Assembly (NCBI GenBank): GCA_018873245.2
Contig: JAEMBT020000004.1
Location: 10,660,652 to 10,724,651 of the forward strand
Length of the DNA stretch: 64,000 bases
From: Archegozetes longisetosus
Taxonomy: Eukaryota > Arthropoda > Arachnida > Sarcoptiformes > Trhypochthoniidae
Direction of reading: 5' to 3'
The position numbers were made by a program, and so were the translations under genes. How positions within the stretch are numbered: the stretch's first letter is position 1; each line of letters starts with the position of its first letter. Shown one piece after another: positions 38,706-51,970 of the stretch. A model generated the notes under the pieces. The model saw only the letters and a list, made by a program, of their open reading frames with translations. It was not told the origin of the DNA and ran no database searches.

Positions 38706-41700
38706 ATGAAGACAAGAGTTGTAGAAAGAATCAGTTACTTAACAACTAACCATCAAAACCAATATAGTAAAAGCGCGTCATCAAGTTCAACGTCTGCTAT
38801 AGTGAAAGTATCTTTTCTCCTGGTAATGATTTTTTCCGCGTCAAAATGTTGCGAAGCTGGACCCAAGAGGAGTCGATCACTCGACAAACATCAGGTAATA
38901 CCATAGAAGAAAAGTTTTCTTTTATTTGATTTCTTAGAACTTATCGATCTTAAGGGATCTTCAAAGTGTTGGTACGAGTGTAAGCCTCTGTGATTGATAA
39001 TCAAGTGAATTGAAGTTGTTTTCTCCTATTTATCTAACTATGGTCAACAAGTAAATTACTCTTTTCATTTGCAGCCACTTTCTAGTGCTGTAATAGCGCT
39101 TTGCATTCCACTGAACAATCCTAGTCAAATTGTAGTCCGTTATTTTATGATTTTGAAAACACAATCTTGTTATGGCTTAAACTTGCCAACTTATATTCAT
39201 GACGTCGGTTCACTTCTTAATTATTAAAATACGATCTTTACATAAACGTCTGACAAAAGTTGCCACAGTGTGGGCGTTTATTTAAGGCTTATGAAAATGT
39301 TCAGTATGAAATTGTCTCAATAGGCTTTATTGTGTGACTGATTATAACATTTTTAGTCAGATTGAAGACTTTATCTTAGTCAGCACTAAAATTAGCTCTT
39401 CATTTAGGATTCAATTGAATAATATTTTATGAATAGAGTTGTTAACTTTGTCAAAGTCAATTTTTATAAAAATCAGTTACTTTCTTCAAAGCTTTTAAAT
39501 GCTTGCCAATTATGCAACGAATAATTTTCATCTAATCAATACTTTTATTATTTAGAAAAGTTCAAAAACTAATCTGAATTTAGATCTCTTTCTATGAGAA
39601 TTCTTTTTCAAACCTCCACAGAATCGACTTTGTTTTAAGTTTAGTATGTTTATTGTTAGTATAAAATAATCTTATTTTACACAAATTTCACTCAAACTAA
39701 AATTTATTTTCTTACTTTAATTTGAAAAACAAAAATGTACGAGTTCTATATTGTATCAACTTATTTACATTTACATGTGGCTCGAGAAGGAATCAGTTCA
39801 ATCTTCACATATAAATCTAGAATTAATTCAATGCGAGGGGATATAAGTGAAACAAATAAAAAAATTTGAATGTCTTTTCTAGGGTTAGTTCATTCTGAAC
39901 AAGTTTCTGAATTTCAAGATTTTAAAAGGTTTTTTGAATAACCTTTTGAGAGATCAGTTTTGAATAATTTTCAAATAATCTCGTGACAGAACGCAATCTC
40001 CTGTATTGAGCAGCGATTCTTTTGTGCTTCAGATTGAAAGATGAGAACTAACAATGTTTGTCACTTTGAGACACAGCATTTGTTTTGTTAACTTATTTTC
40101 AATATTGTTGTGATTCGTGGAGACACAACTAGCCGGAATTGATTGCAAATTGAAAAATATACGAGTTTCTATCTATATCTTGTTATGCTATGTTTTGAGA
40201 CAGACTGAAAATTGAGTGGAAGTCTCATAGACTCGTGCAGTCTCTTTATTATATTGTTGATAAATATGTAACGAAAGTTACTATAAGAATAAGTTGAGTG
40301 ATAACGGCGGTAGACGAAAATAGTATGAGATGCAACGATACTTAATATAATAATAGTGGGAGTTTATGACGTTCATACTTTATAATTTCGATATCCAATT
40401 ATTATTTAAAAATATCTTTAATAATAGAATTAACTGATCATTAATTGTTAAGGGCCTAAACTTTACGTTTTATCTTTTGGTAAACCAAAACATCTAATTT
40501 CAGTATGTAGTATGTGAAACACTTTTTTAATTAAGTTTCGTAATTTTCAGACTCTTTTCTTTATTGATTTCTATTCTGTCAGAACAGAATAAAGAGAAGA
40601 AGAGTTAAATTAAAAAGTTGATTGTTGTCGCAAATTATAGCAAGACTTAAAATCTTAGGTAACAATAAACATGCAAATTTAAGCTCATTTCTCAGAATAG
40701 AACTTTTGTCTAATCTTTTCTGTTTCTATTGTTACACTTCGAGTTATTAGAAAATCTAAATGAAAATAAGACTTCAAAATGAATTCTAGTGGAAAAGAAT
40801 ATTGAAACTTGCTTTTGTAATTTGAGTCATGTATTTACTAAAAATATCTGTCTTGAAAAAATTTGACAAATTCTAGAGTCAAAATACTTAAATGCAAATA
40901 TTTAGTTTTCAGAGCTTAAACTTAAGGCATAAGTTCTCACAAAATTCTTAAAGAAAGTCAACATTGATTCTTTTTTTGAATAGAAATAGTATATTGAATA
41001 GAATCGCACATTGGATTAGCGAAGCAGTATAATATATATTCGATATATCTATAAATATGATATTCGAACGCTTTTTTGAATTAATGTCAAAGTTGAAATA
41101 ATCCAGTTGGAACAATTATAAACTATAAAGACAAGTATTCCAACATTTGTCTGTTTTAGTTTGAGGTTTTAAACATTTATAGAATCATCTGAAATGATCA
41201 TAAATTTTTGAAGCGATAAATTAGAATTAAAACTAGAAAATGGATTCTTAATTGTTCGGTATAATCTGTATAAAAATAATCTACTTTATTTTTAAATTTT
41301 TAGTAAACATAACATTTTTAATAAAAGCTTCATATTGCGTATCAGTATAATTCTGTATTACGATTTGAATATCACTCAAAGTAAAATCTTTTTTGTGAAT
41401 TTTCATTTTCTGGATCTTTTAATTATTACCCTCTGTCAACTTCTATCTATATCTGAACGGAAATATGGTGTTCAATTACTTAAAGTCTCGTATCTTAACA
41501 TTAATAAAACAATTTTCAATATGAAAAGACCTCGTTTTCCTATATTTTAAAATGATGTACTCTTAATGTAAGGTTGGATCAAGGAATAACTCTTTGCTTC
41601 CAACTGTGATGTTCAGTTCATTTTTAGTTAGAAATATAAGATTTTAAAATGATTTGCTTTCTATTTAGTCATATGTTTTGTTTGATCGTTGATATAGGCA

Positions 41701-42804
41701 TTGCCAGAATGTATCGATGAGGCATCCGTTTGTGGTTACGTTCAATTGAATAATATGGGTAACAATAGCAATAAGATGAAGTTCAATTTGAAACAAATTC
41801 AATGTCATTTAATTTTAATAAATTGATAGGAATTAGTTCACAAGCTATATGTAGATGTAAAGGAGGAATTTCATGCCCTATGTCTTGGAACCCAATGGAT
41901 GGGAGAACTGTTTTGCATGGAAATGACCAGTACAAGGTATCTGATCTGTTTTCACATATTAAAACTACTTATTTTGACATTTACTTAAAGTGGTTTACTT
42001 GATTTTGTAGTATTGTAATCGGGCGCCAATCCTTAAATTTTGCAATAAAGAAGAAACCGTTTACACAACTTATTTGGAAACCTCATTGATTACGATGAAA
42101 AATCTTCTTAACACTAACCACATCCACTGTCTGTGTCCGGCTTATCACCTGTTTATAAGAAATAGTACTAAATTTCATGACTTAGATGACGGAACTTCTA
42201 TTATCGGTACTTCATATCAATGCAAACCAGTGAGTAATTCACACAATTCATTTAAATCCCTGTCAATTATTGTATATTTGAGTTAAGAGAATATATATTT
42301 GCAAATTCTGACCTGATTATAGACCAATAATCATATAAGGGCTCAAATTGTTGTAAATCAAACTATATTAAACTTGTTCGGAAAAGCTAGGATATAAATT
42401 CAGTGATAGAACTTTGGATTTGCTAGTTTACTTTGAAAAAATAAGCTGAAGCCTAAGCATTGAGACTTAGAAAATTCTTTTCTGACAAATGATCATAAGC
42501 CCAATAAAAACCGGAATTTCTAGACCATGCGAATGAGCTCGCATCAAAGTGACATAAAAAGACTGAAGAGGATAGTGTATTGCGAAATGATGACTCAAAT
42601 CTGTTTTATTCTTATAATTGATCATAGCCTCCAAGATGTGAACTGAGCGACGCTTGTATGGCAATCACAGAATCGGCGCATTCAAGTTTTACAACTCGAA
42701 ACTGTGCCTGTCCTAAAGGCATGTTTTGTCCCAATGATATACGATTGGCCTCAGAAAGAATTGAATTAGACAGAGGAGCCTATTATATCATGAAATGCAT
42801 ATGA
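38706..42804 (+). CDS. secreted 16-cysteine protein with three related repeats
   Basis: The five exons are 38706-38894, 41698-41758, 41830-41936, 42011-42229 and 42628-42804. All have GT-AG ends and consistent phase, giving 250 residues. A long N-terminal region leads into a hydrophobic signal core (VSFLLVMIFSA), followed by a basic mature start (GPKRSRSLDK). The mature part has 16 cysteines in three related units. Each unit has a leading cysteine pair, then a Cys-X-Cys step (ICRCKGGISC, HCLCPAYH, NCACPKGMFC), then a closing aromatic and Cys (QYKYC, SYQC, YYIMKC). The motif WNPMDGRTV sits in unit 1. I recall this framework from arthropod secreted proteins that databases often label U-scoloptoxin(11)-like or giant-lens-like. 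I cannot verify this, and the database label does not make it a venom component. Eight disulfides are likely. Intron 1 is 2.8 kb and seems empty. Confidence 0.78.
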
Positions 42805-44407
42805 ATAATAGCAGATTATATTGTTCTTGTAATAATTCTTCATAATAGTTGCATTTCCATCGGTTGGCACCCACACAAATCGTGCACATAATCCCAATCA
42901 TTCATACGATTTCAGACAATTATACGCACCATTCGATACATTAGTAGAAATTTTATTTCACACTTGACGGCAAGTTGTCTTTTATTTAATTGCAGCAAAA
43001 GAAATAATGATTATTAAAATATATTTATACATCATTTTCTGTTTCACTTTCCACTTCCAAAAAGTAATTCAATGCTATTAACTGTGAATAGATTTAAGAA
43101 ATTAAAAAAAATCAAATTTGATCGATTTTTCGTTGAATTGTAACTGTTAATAAAGTGCTGTTTGTAAAAGAATACATGAAAAACTTTAGTTTCAGCTTTA
43201 AACTTAATCCCTAGACAGATAATATAAGTTTAAGTAAAATAGCAATGATTGCTATATTTAAGAAATAAACCCTAAAGTATTGAGTACTCAACTGGGAAAA
43301 TAGATAACAAAATCAACTTATTTGAGAGTTTGTTGTCATTATATACGATTAGATGATACCCAAGAGTTTGATAATAAGAAGTTAAACTTAAAATAAAAAT
43401 TTTTGTTTTATTGTTTCAAACGTTATATTCATCCTATTGAATAAAGAGCTAATAAAATTAATTTGAACTTTTAATTAAACTAGTGTACTGCGCAATTGTT
43501 TGCATAGAATTTAATTTATCTTATGAGCGTTACATTTATTTTCTCTCAGGAATTTGTCTACGGTAATAAAACCAGAACTTAATTATAATGTTATGATCTC
43601 GCATGAGCAGCATTGCGTTCTTGGGCTCATTCGAGAATTATCCTGTTTCAACTTTTTGATTATGCAGGAAAAATCAATTAATTTCTAGTCAATTGTAGAC
43701 TTCTAATGAAAAATTTAACTAAAATTTCGGAACTTGTATGATATAGCCGTTTTTCTACCTCTGTGTATAAGTCTATAGTATTAACGTATATTATGTCAAT
43801 TATATATTTTAACCTATTTGCCATAATATCACGTTTCAATTACGCAAATTCAATAAAGATTTCAATCGAAATAATCAGATATGTTATCAATTAACATTTT
43901 ATTTTGAATAATTAAATTGTAACTATATACGAATATTAATTATATACCTAATTGTTTCGACTGTAATGAAGAATTATTTTGCAATACTTTTGTTTTTGTT
44001 GAATCCGAAATTCAAATTCAAAATTAAAATTATACAACAAAAATCTGAAATTTTTATTGAATTTGTGTACGTAAAACATGATATTATGATTAAAAAAGGG
44101 TGAAATATACAATTGACATAATTTATGTTAATACTTATAGATAGAGATGGAAAAGCAGCTATAGAATACAAGTTCCGAAATTTCAATGAGTCCACTAAAT
44201 TAATCAGAAATTCTCGACAACAGAATATCACAGCAACTAGTTGTATCAATACTAGTATGACAACCAATCAGAATATTTAATAATTCGTAACAGCAAGTTT
44301 TTTGTAGGTAAAATTCATTGGACAGTCAAGTGATTAGCTATTGTCAGTTCATCTTTTGGATACTTTATATTGTTTAATGTCATAATCATTTATTCAAGAA
44401 AAAGGAT
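42805..44407. other. intergenic between the cysteine-rich gene and the guanylate cyclase
   Basis: The 3' untranslated region of the upstream gene and the promoter of the cyclase must lie here. The sequence is AT-rich. The 97-codon minus-strand frame at 43974-44267 is hydrophobic, but has no splice or family support, so I leave it out. Confidence 0.45.
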
Positions 44408-47400
44408 ATGTTTGAAAACTTCATTAACTTTCTTTCAGTTTTAATTATTTATGGCAGAGTAATTTCTTCAGAAATAAATGTTAATATCATATCAGATTGT
44501 TCTGACAGTTTCAATGCTTCGTTGTTTGAAAAAATTTCATTAAATTTTAATATCGATAAGTCGATCAATTTTCATATTTTAAAGCCTTTGAAAAGTCCTG
44601 CTTGTGACCGCAATGTGTTTTCATTATTAGTTAATAGTCTACAAAATGATAGCATAAATGCTGTGATAGGAACTGTTGATAACAATTATTGTGAACTGAC
44701 ACAAAAGTTATCTGCTTCATACTCCAAATTTATAATAACGTGGAACTGTTCAGATTTCATTTCAATAGAGAGTCAGTCTTTACCTTACTTTGTTCGAATA
44801 TCTAAAACTTCTCATTTGCAAAACGGTGTAATTGTATTGAGAGATATATTATACCATTTCAAGTGGAAAAGTGTATTCATTATAGTTGTAGACTCAAACC
44901 ATTCAATGAACAATTGGGATGAACATTTTGTCTCTAAAATCCAGCAATTATTCCACGAAAGAAATCTGGTAATCATTGATTCACTATTCGTAGGCGAGCA
45001 AAGAATAGCTGAAAACATTTTAGCATTAAGAAAGTTAACGAGAATTATCTCATCAAATGTAAAGAGTAAGTAATTAATTAAAAGAAAATATGCAAAATTA
45101 TGTGGTACCTCGTCTGATCTATTTTTGAATTTTACATAAAAAAGTTTATCTGACGTATTTTAATTGATTAATTTAATCCTAACTACTCTGTTTACTGTTA
45201 TCCTCTTTTGCTGTAAGTCATGTCAAAGTCAGTATCTGTTCTATATTCTTTTGATGAATTCATACACAGCCGTAGCCAGCGGAGGACTATAGCCGCCTAG
45301 AGATTCTTTCAAGTTCAGATGTACCGAAAAAATCTTAGATAAAACTTTGAAGCTATATTTATTTGATGAATCAATCGATTGCTTGTTGTCGAACATTCAT
45401 GAGAGGTTTGATTAAAAAATGAACAGATATTTGAATGTTGATTAGGGTTTGCCTCAACATTTTAGACTTTCAATTTCACAGGCCAAAATGCTGACTACGG
45501 CACTGGATCATGTTTACACTGATTTAATCTATTTTGTGACCCAATTTCAATCAGGTGTTGTCGTAATCAACACAGATTCGCAAACATCTACTGCATTGCG
45601 ACACTTGCAGTTTGTCCATAATTTCATATATGAACGAAGCTCTGAAAAAAATCTGGTTCTTATATATTTATCAATCACTGAAGTAAATAAAGGTCTTTTA
45701 TCTGAAATCGAGTCATCGCTCGAAAATATGAAATGGTCTAAAATTATTTTGATTCCATCAAACCTCACATTAAACCTGAACAGAAGCATAGATGTGAATC
45801 AGGTAATTAATTAAAAGTTAGTGTTCATAAATATTGTTTAATTACAGGTATTATAGACAATTATATAGATTAAAGTTTGTACTTTTTATGAATATTGAGT
45901 ATTAGAGACTGTAACATGAGCTTCAGAAAATTTAATTAGCAGGGTATAGTATAAGAGTTAACGGTAAATGTTCGTTCTGTACTTGGGTTTGCACTAAGTC
46001 TTAGATATATAGGAATTATATGGAGCTATCAAACTTGTCGTCCATTCCTAGCGCGCTACGCTCCTCATTCTCCTTATTTAGCCTAACTTATTTAACTAGA
46101 TTAAGTTCGGTACCGCTATATAGGCTAAGTAGATTGGTTTAGATTAGGGGAATGGCGCTCTAGGAATGGAAAACAAATTGATAGCTCCACATAACTGTTG
46201 TGTACCTAATGCGATGCGCAAATGAAAGAAAGTATAGAACGGACATTTACCAGAGTTAACATCAATTCAACTCATTCACAAAGAGACAATTATTACTATT
46301 TTAGGTTCAATAATAGGTGCACTCAAATTTCTAAGTTATCAATCAATAAGAGGCATAAAACATTATTTGAATTTCATTTAGTCTTAACTAAAGCCCATAT
46401 TTTCCAAAACACTACATGACAATTAATCATGTATAGAAATTTGAATGGCATTTTAGAGAAGGAATCAGTAAAAAACTTAACATTTCAGAAAGCGGTCCAA
46501 TTTAAAAATTTGTTCACTGAATCAAAGTTGATAAAAATGCATTAGTTCTCGAAAGCCTATAATTAAACACAAATTCTAATGTATTTTAAATTACTTTATG
46601 TACTTCTGTTCAGAGAACATACAAATTTGTAATTATTGCAGCAAAATCGAAAGTACGAATCCTTTCAATAGAACTCATTCTTAAGTAAAATATATAATTA
46701 ATTAGAGAAACATGTTCTATTTTAAATTACTCAGCATATTGTGTTTTAAACCAAAATATTAAGTGTCTATACTGCTATTCCAGGAAAGAGCAAAACTTTA
46801 TTCCGAAGCACTCGCTCTAATATCTGTTCTGAAACGTGAAGGCTTAATGTGTGATCGAAAATCAGAGTTAATCAGCAATAATTGTTATAACATGCTGAAT
46901 GTCTCTCGTCTTCTTGCAAAGTTATCAGGCGATAATTATATAGATATCAATAGATTTGGTCAAAGGGCAATAGACTATAAGATATATTGCATAAACTGCA
47001 CAAACTTGAACAGAATGGCCATAATATATAATAGAAGCAGTGTAATGGATAGGAAATATCTGACGAATTTGCCAAAACCGGATAACGAATGCTTTTTCAC
47101 TAATACTGACTGTCAATATATGCACAACATTAGCAGTGAAGACACATCTGTCGGTAAGGCCAGATTTACTTTTATGATGTGCTATATTTAGCGAATCAAA
47201 TTCATGATGTATAGTATTTGTTAACACATAGATTACATCTCAAAGATAGAAGGTATTCTGGTGATTCTCTTTCCCTTAACAGCGTGTTTCATGGCCTCTA
47301 TTTGTATCGTACTTTTCGTAAGGTATTTTTAGCTATATTAAAGTGTTTTTCACAATTATTACGTAGCAATTTTCTGAGCCGCTCAATTAGCGGTTCAATT

Positions 47401-50400
47401 GCTTTGAACACCCCTCACAATCGGTTCAATAGACGTATATTTCAAATCGAATTAAGGTCTTCACATTGGATTACTGATATGCACTTGAGTTCCATTACCT
47501 CAAGTTTGAACTAAACTTGAGCTCTATTTAAAGTATACTGTATGAGTTGTGAGCTTATCAATCAGATAAATAATAGAAATCCTATACATTATGTTAAAGA
47601 ATAAAAGATTTTACAAATATTTGACAACAAAACGATTGATGGAAGTGCAAAAATGTTTTTCACCAAATTCAGCATTGATAGTAAAAAATATGTAGGAGTT
47701 GAGTAATGTTTAGACAACAGCAGGACAATCGCAAACTAATCATTAGATATTCACTTATATAGTCAAAACATTACTCAGTAGATCCAAATAGGCACTCATG
47801 TGTATGATTTATAACAAATATTTGCGTTTTTTGTCTCACTTACTCATCTAAGAGAAATATTTTTAGCTTGACTTCAACAGAGTTGATCGCTTAAGATTTG
47901 ACAGAAATTCTCCTTTTATTTCTCCATTAAGACAATGATTGTGTTGAGCCTCAGAGGAATATTGAAGCCACTAATGTTGTCATATATTACTTTGAATAAT
48001 ACAAATGGAAAATATGTCAAACTTTACAATAGAATTTTATTTATGTTTTTAAAGTTCAAATGTCATTCTTTACAGAAAGAAATTATATGAGAATAAAGTT
48101 CGCAAAAGAATACTTTTGAAATCAAGTGATATAGAGATCGGCTCTACTTTTGAATCTATTCCTGAAAAGTCTTCTATAGAAGGAAGTCATTCAAGATTTA
48201 TTGCCAGACTAAAAGTATGTTATGATAATTTTATTCAGTAAAGTATTAGTAATGCATTGAATCACAAGATTCTCAGTATTTCTGCGATCTTATCAATACC
48301 TTGTTTCTTTAAAAGGAAGAAAAAGTTCATTTAAAACCTATCACTCAAAACACGTCAAATGATGGAAAAAGCAGTTTAAAGCCCAAAACCATAAGACACC
48401 TTCTGAAATTATATGGTCTGAAACAGGAAAACATTACGAAATTCATTGGAATTTTTGAACATAGCTCACGACAACCAAATCAATACATGTTCGTTTGGGA
48501 ATTCTGTAGTCGAGGCACTTTAGCAGACATTATACTGAACGCTGACATAAAGCTTGACTGGCATTTCAAAGTCTCGTTAATTGGAGATCTCGTTCAGGTT
48601 TAGTAAAACATTTATAAGAATCTTCTATCTATGCACTGATTTCAACCTTCAATTTATACATAAAATTACAGGGAATGCGATATTTGCATGATTCAGCCAT
48701 TGAATATCATGGATGGCTTAATTCTCATAACTGTGTTATTGATAATCGTTGGATACTTAAAGTTACAGACTTTGGTATAAATAGGTTCAGAAAACTGCAT
48801 TCAATAGAGAATATCGAATACTATATAAACGACTTGCTTTGGGTCGCACCAGAATTGCTTAGAAGTGATACTAATTTGAGAAGAGGTTCTCAAAAAGGAG
48901 ATGTTTATAGTTTTGCGATTATAGTTCAAGAAGTTATTGCAAGGAGCAAACCGTTTTGTAATATCAAAGAACTGACCACTAAGGAGATTGTCGATAGATT
49001 GAAAAATCCTCCTCCGATTCTTAGACCAGAAATCGAGGCTGGGAGTGTGCCTGAAGATATGCTGAGAATAATGGCTGAATGTTGGCATGAGAATCCAGAA
49101 ATCAGACCTTCTTTTGATGAAATTTATGAGGAATTCAGAAAATTTTTTGGCGAAAGGTATCAAACATAAATGAAATGAACCCAAATTCATGCAAACAAAA
49201 TTTTATTATCATTTAATCCATTTTATGAAATACTAATAATCAGGTAAGATTGTCTGTAACTGTGGAAAATTGTGCCACAAGAATGACCAAAAACCTTCAG
49301 ATCAATTAGAGTAATAAGTTGATTCAGGAATATTGAGTAAATTGAAAATAAATTTTGTTATTCAAGTTGGTAGGATTTCGGCTGTGCAGGCAGCGGAAAT
49401 CCCTGTCTTAAAAAGCCCTAAATGCGCTGATACAAAAACCCTAAAAACTTAATGACTTTTAAGCCAGTAATAAAGGGACACAATTATGTGTAAATTTAGC
49501 CCCTAAACTAAACCATATTTGTAATGATAGCTCAAGAAGCGCGCATCCAAGAAATTGAACAGTAAAGTTATCAAAAGAGAGTTGATGTACCTCTTCAGAT
49601 GAGTGAATAGAGTATAAACATGGTTATTATCATCTATGGACATGGATCGGTTGATGATGATAGTCATGTTTACACTCTAACCACTCGTCTGAGGATCTTT
49701 GCACATATAATTTCATATTTAATAATTTTATTAATAAATAGACTTTCTAAAGGATTAATATTAATAATAAGTGGATGGCCTATATATAACACACTATTAT
49801 AAAATTGCATACACACTATCACAGTCTCTGTGTTTACACTTACTAAATAAAAACCGGGTTTCGGGGTGAAAGTTTGAAACTCTCTTAGCAACTGCCTGTA
49901 CAGCCGAAATCCTACCTTCAATTTAAGGTAATGAGTGTAAGTTTTGGCGGAGCTGTTTTACAATAGACTCAAAGCGCACTCAACATTAACTAACTTTTCA
50001 TTATGCCAAGTAGTGGCTCATTTGTCGGTCACATTTCATTGTCATAATCATCTGCTAGCATTATATCAGAAATTCTTCTGAACGACAACATCATACACAT
50101 ATGAAAAATAATTTATTATAGTTTGTATTTTGTAAGCTTTCTTATTACATGACAAGTTCTAAGCCAATTATTTATAATTACGACTTTCAAGAGAAACGCA
50201 TTTGATTAGTTGATTCATACAAAGACATTCACAAATTTTGACTTTTCTTTTAAAAACGAGAGAACCAGTCGTTTGTTTGACATGAATCAGTAGATTGATA
50301 GATAAAGTTTAAATATGATATTTTTTATATTAATCTTTTGAGTTCGACTTGTTTTGTAGTGACATTTTTTGAGCTATATAAAGTGTAACATGGCTTTAAA

Positions 50401-51898
50401 ATCCGTTTTCATTATTTACTTTGAGTAAGGATACTTTTCTTCAAAAGGGATAAGAACATAATTGACACAATGTTGCAGAAGATAGAAAAATATTCTAATA
50501 ATCTTGAAGAATTGGTAAAGGAAAGAACAGAGCAATTAGAAGAAGAAAGAAAGAGAACTGAAAAATTGTTATATAGTATGCTTCCAGTGTAAGACAAATT
50601 TGTTGATCAAATGTTGACATTAAGTCACTTTAGTTGTCTCTTTTGATAAAGTCCTGTAGCAAACAGCTTGAAAACTGGTATTCCTGTACAGCCAGAAAAG
50701 TTTGAAGATGTGACCATATTTTTCAGTGATATTATAGGCTTTACCACAATAGCAGCTTATAGTGAGGTCTGTCACAAAGCGATAATTCTTATAGAATGGT
50801 GATTATACTAACGAAAGATTAATTTTGTAGCCCATGGAAGTGATAACAGTTCTGAACGATCTCTACATTGCGTTCGATGATATTTTAACCAATTATGATG
50901 TTTATAAAGTTGAAACGATTGGTGATGCATATATGGTCGTGTCAGGTATGAACTATCGCTTTCAATATATATTTCTTTATTCCCATAAGATGCTAAACTG
51001 AATTCATTCAAGTTTATTCGACGTTTGTTTATCTGTAGGTCTACCTCATCGCAATGCGGACCACGCGGAGAAGATCGCTACGATGGCACTCGAAATACTT
51101 CACTTTTGTATTCGTTTCAAAATCCGACACATGCCTACGATTCCACTTCTAATAAGATGCGGAATACATACAGGTATGTCATCCATGCATATATGCATTA
51201 CTACCCAAAAATAACTTCATAAATAGTTATATGTCAAATTATGTTTGCTTTGTGTAAAATAATGATAAAAATTTATGATTCTTTTGCAAATTTGTTATAA
51301 TTTTGTTTACGAAACTTGTAACGATCATATTTGTTTGAAAGGACCAGTTGTGAGTGGAGTCGTCGGAGTAACTAATCCAAGATACTGCTTATTTGGAGAT
51401 ACCGTTAACATAGCCTCAAGGCTAGAATCAACGTATGGTTTATAATCACTTAAAATATTTACTTAAACCAAATATTGACATAAAAATAAGTTTGATTTTC
51501 AAGTTATTTCAACAAAAATTTAGTGCAAATTCTAAGCACAATAGTATACGGTCTTAAAATTGTTCCATTTTATAGCGGAAGATCACATAGAATACATATA
51601 AGTAAATCGACTGAACGAAAGCTGAGACCAACGGGACAATATATTATTAAATATAGAGGAGAGATACCGCTGAAAGGACGTGGAAAACAGCCTACTTTTT
51701 ATTTGCTCGGAAAGATTGGTTTTGATAAAGAACTTCCAGAACTGGATGAAAGCGAGTAATCATTCAGTTTATTGAATTAAACTAAAATCTCTTATTCAAA
51801 TTATCTGCAATTTCTTTTGTTTTTATAGCGGAGATAATCATGGAATAGAAGACGAACAAATTTTTATGTCAATCGGACGTGAAAAACAATTGTTTTAA
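44408..51898 (+). CDS. receptor-type (membrane) guanylate cyclase, natriuretic-peptide-receptor family
   Basis: The 14 exons are 44408-45058, 45446-45802, 46784-47153, 47250-47322, 48076-48214, 48316-48597, 48672-49156, 50448-50588, 50652-50766, 50831-50945, 51039-51173, 51342-51432, 51576-51755 and 51829-51898, giving 1067 residues. It makes cGMP from GTP at the plasma membrane in response to an extracellular ligand, unknown here. It starts with a signal peptide ([11 protein letters not shown]). A ligand-binding ectodomain of the ANF-receptor type follows to about 458, then a membrane segment at about 462-482 ([21 protein letters not shown]). The kinase-homology domain (about 505-785) lacks the catalytic Asp of the HRD loop ([10 protein letters not shown]) but keeps TDFG, so it is a pseudokinase. 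A coiled-coil dimerisation helix lies at about 790-830. The cyclase domain (about 845-1030) has metal Asp in FFSDIIGFT and [10 protein letters not shown], guanine-selecting Glu and Cys in [10 protein letters not shown] and [10 protein letters not shown], and catalytic Asn and Arg in [10 protein letters not shown]. Several introns carry MITE-like inserts. Confidence 0.93.
45230..45310. repeat. GC-rich repeat-like fragment in cyclase intron 1
   Basis: A short run around 45266-45300 (CAGCCGTAGCCAGCGGAGG) is far more GC-rich than the intron around it and recalls fragments of dispersed elements in arthropod genomes. This rests on composition and a vague resemblance only. Confidence 0.2.
46021..46189. 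repeat. 169-bp MITE-like element in cyclase intron 2
   Basis: The ends TGGAGCTATCAA and TTGATAGCTCCA are inverted repeats, extending inward through TCCATTCCTAG and its mirror CTAGGAATGGA with small differences. No coding frame is inside. The flanks may extend the repeat by a few bases (TTATA against CATAA), so the exact ends and any target duplication are uncertain. Confidence 0.65.
49369..49916. mobile_element. 548-bp non-autonomous element in cyclase intron 7
   Basis: The termini GGTAGGATTTCGGCTGT and ACAGCCGAAATCCTACC are perfect inverted repeats, continued by CAGGCAG against CTGCCTG. The flanking 8-mers TTCAAGTT and TTCAATTT agree at 7 of 8 positions, suggesting an 8-bp target duplication as made by hAT-type transposases. 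The centre holds a palindrome around AGAGTATAAACATGG and CATGTTTACACTCT, and a sequence TTTGTAATGATAGCT, both shared with the element at 59222-59924. I infer related families of non-autonomous elements. Confidence 0.65.
51768..51773 (-). terminator. polyA signal of the ABC transporter inside the cyclase gene
   Basis: TTTATT on the plus strand reads AATAAA on the minus strand, about 200 bp after the transporter stop. It lies in the last intron of the cyclase gene, so the transporter 3' untranslated region would run antisense over the final cyclase exon. Confidence 0.5.
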
Positions 51899-51970
51899 TT
51901 TGATTTGAAAAACTAAATCAAAGCAACTATCATTTGGCCAAAACCATGTTGCCTTTCAGTCATCTTTCTA

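Noticed and set aside
43974-44267. 97-codon hydrophobic minus-strand frame
   Set aside because: Hydrophobic runs arise easily from T-rich DNA; there are no exon signals and no neighbours in phase.
47218-47514. 98-codon plus-strand frame in the cyclase gene
   Set aside because: It reads the membrane-spanning exon (47250-47322) in the wrong frame and continues into the intron.
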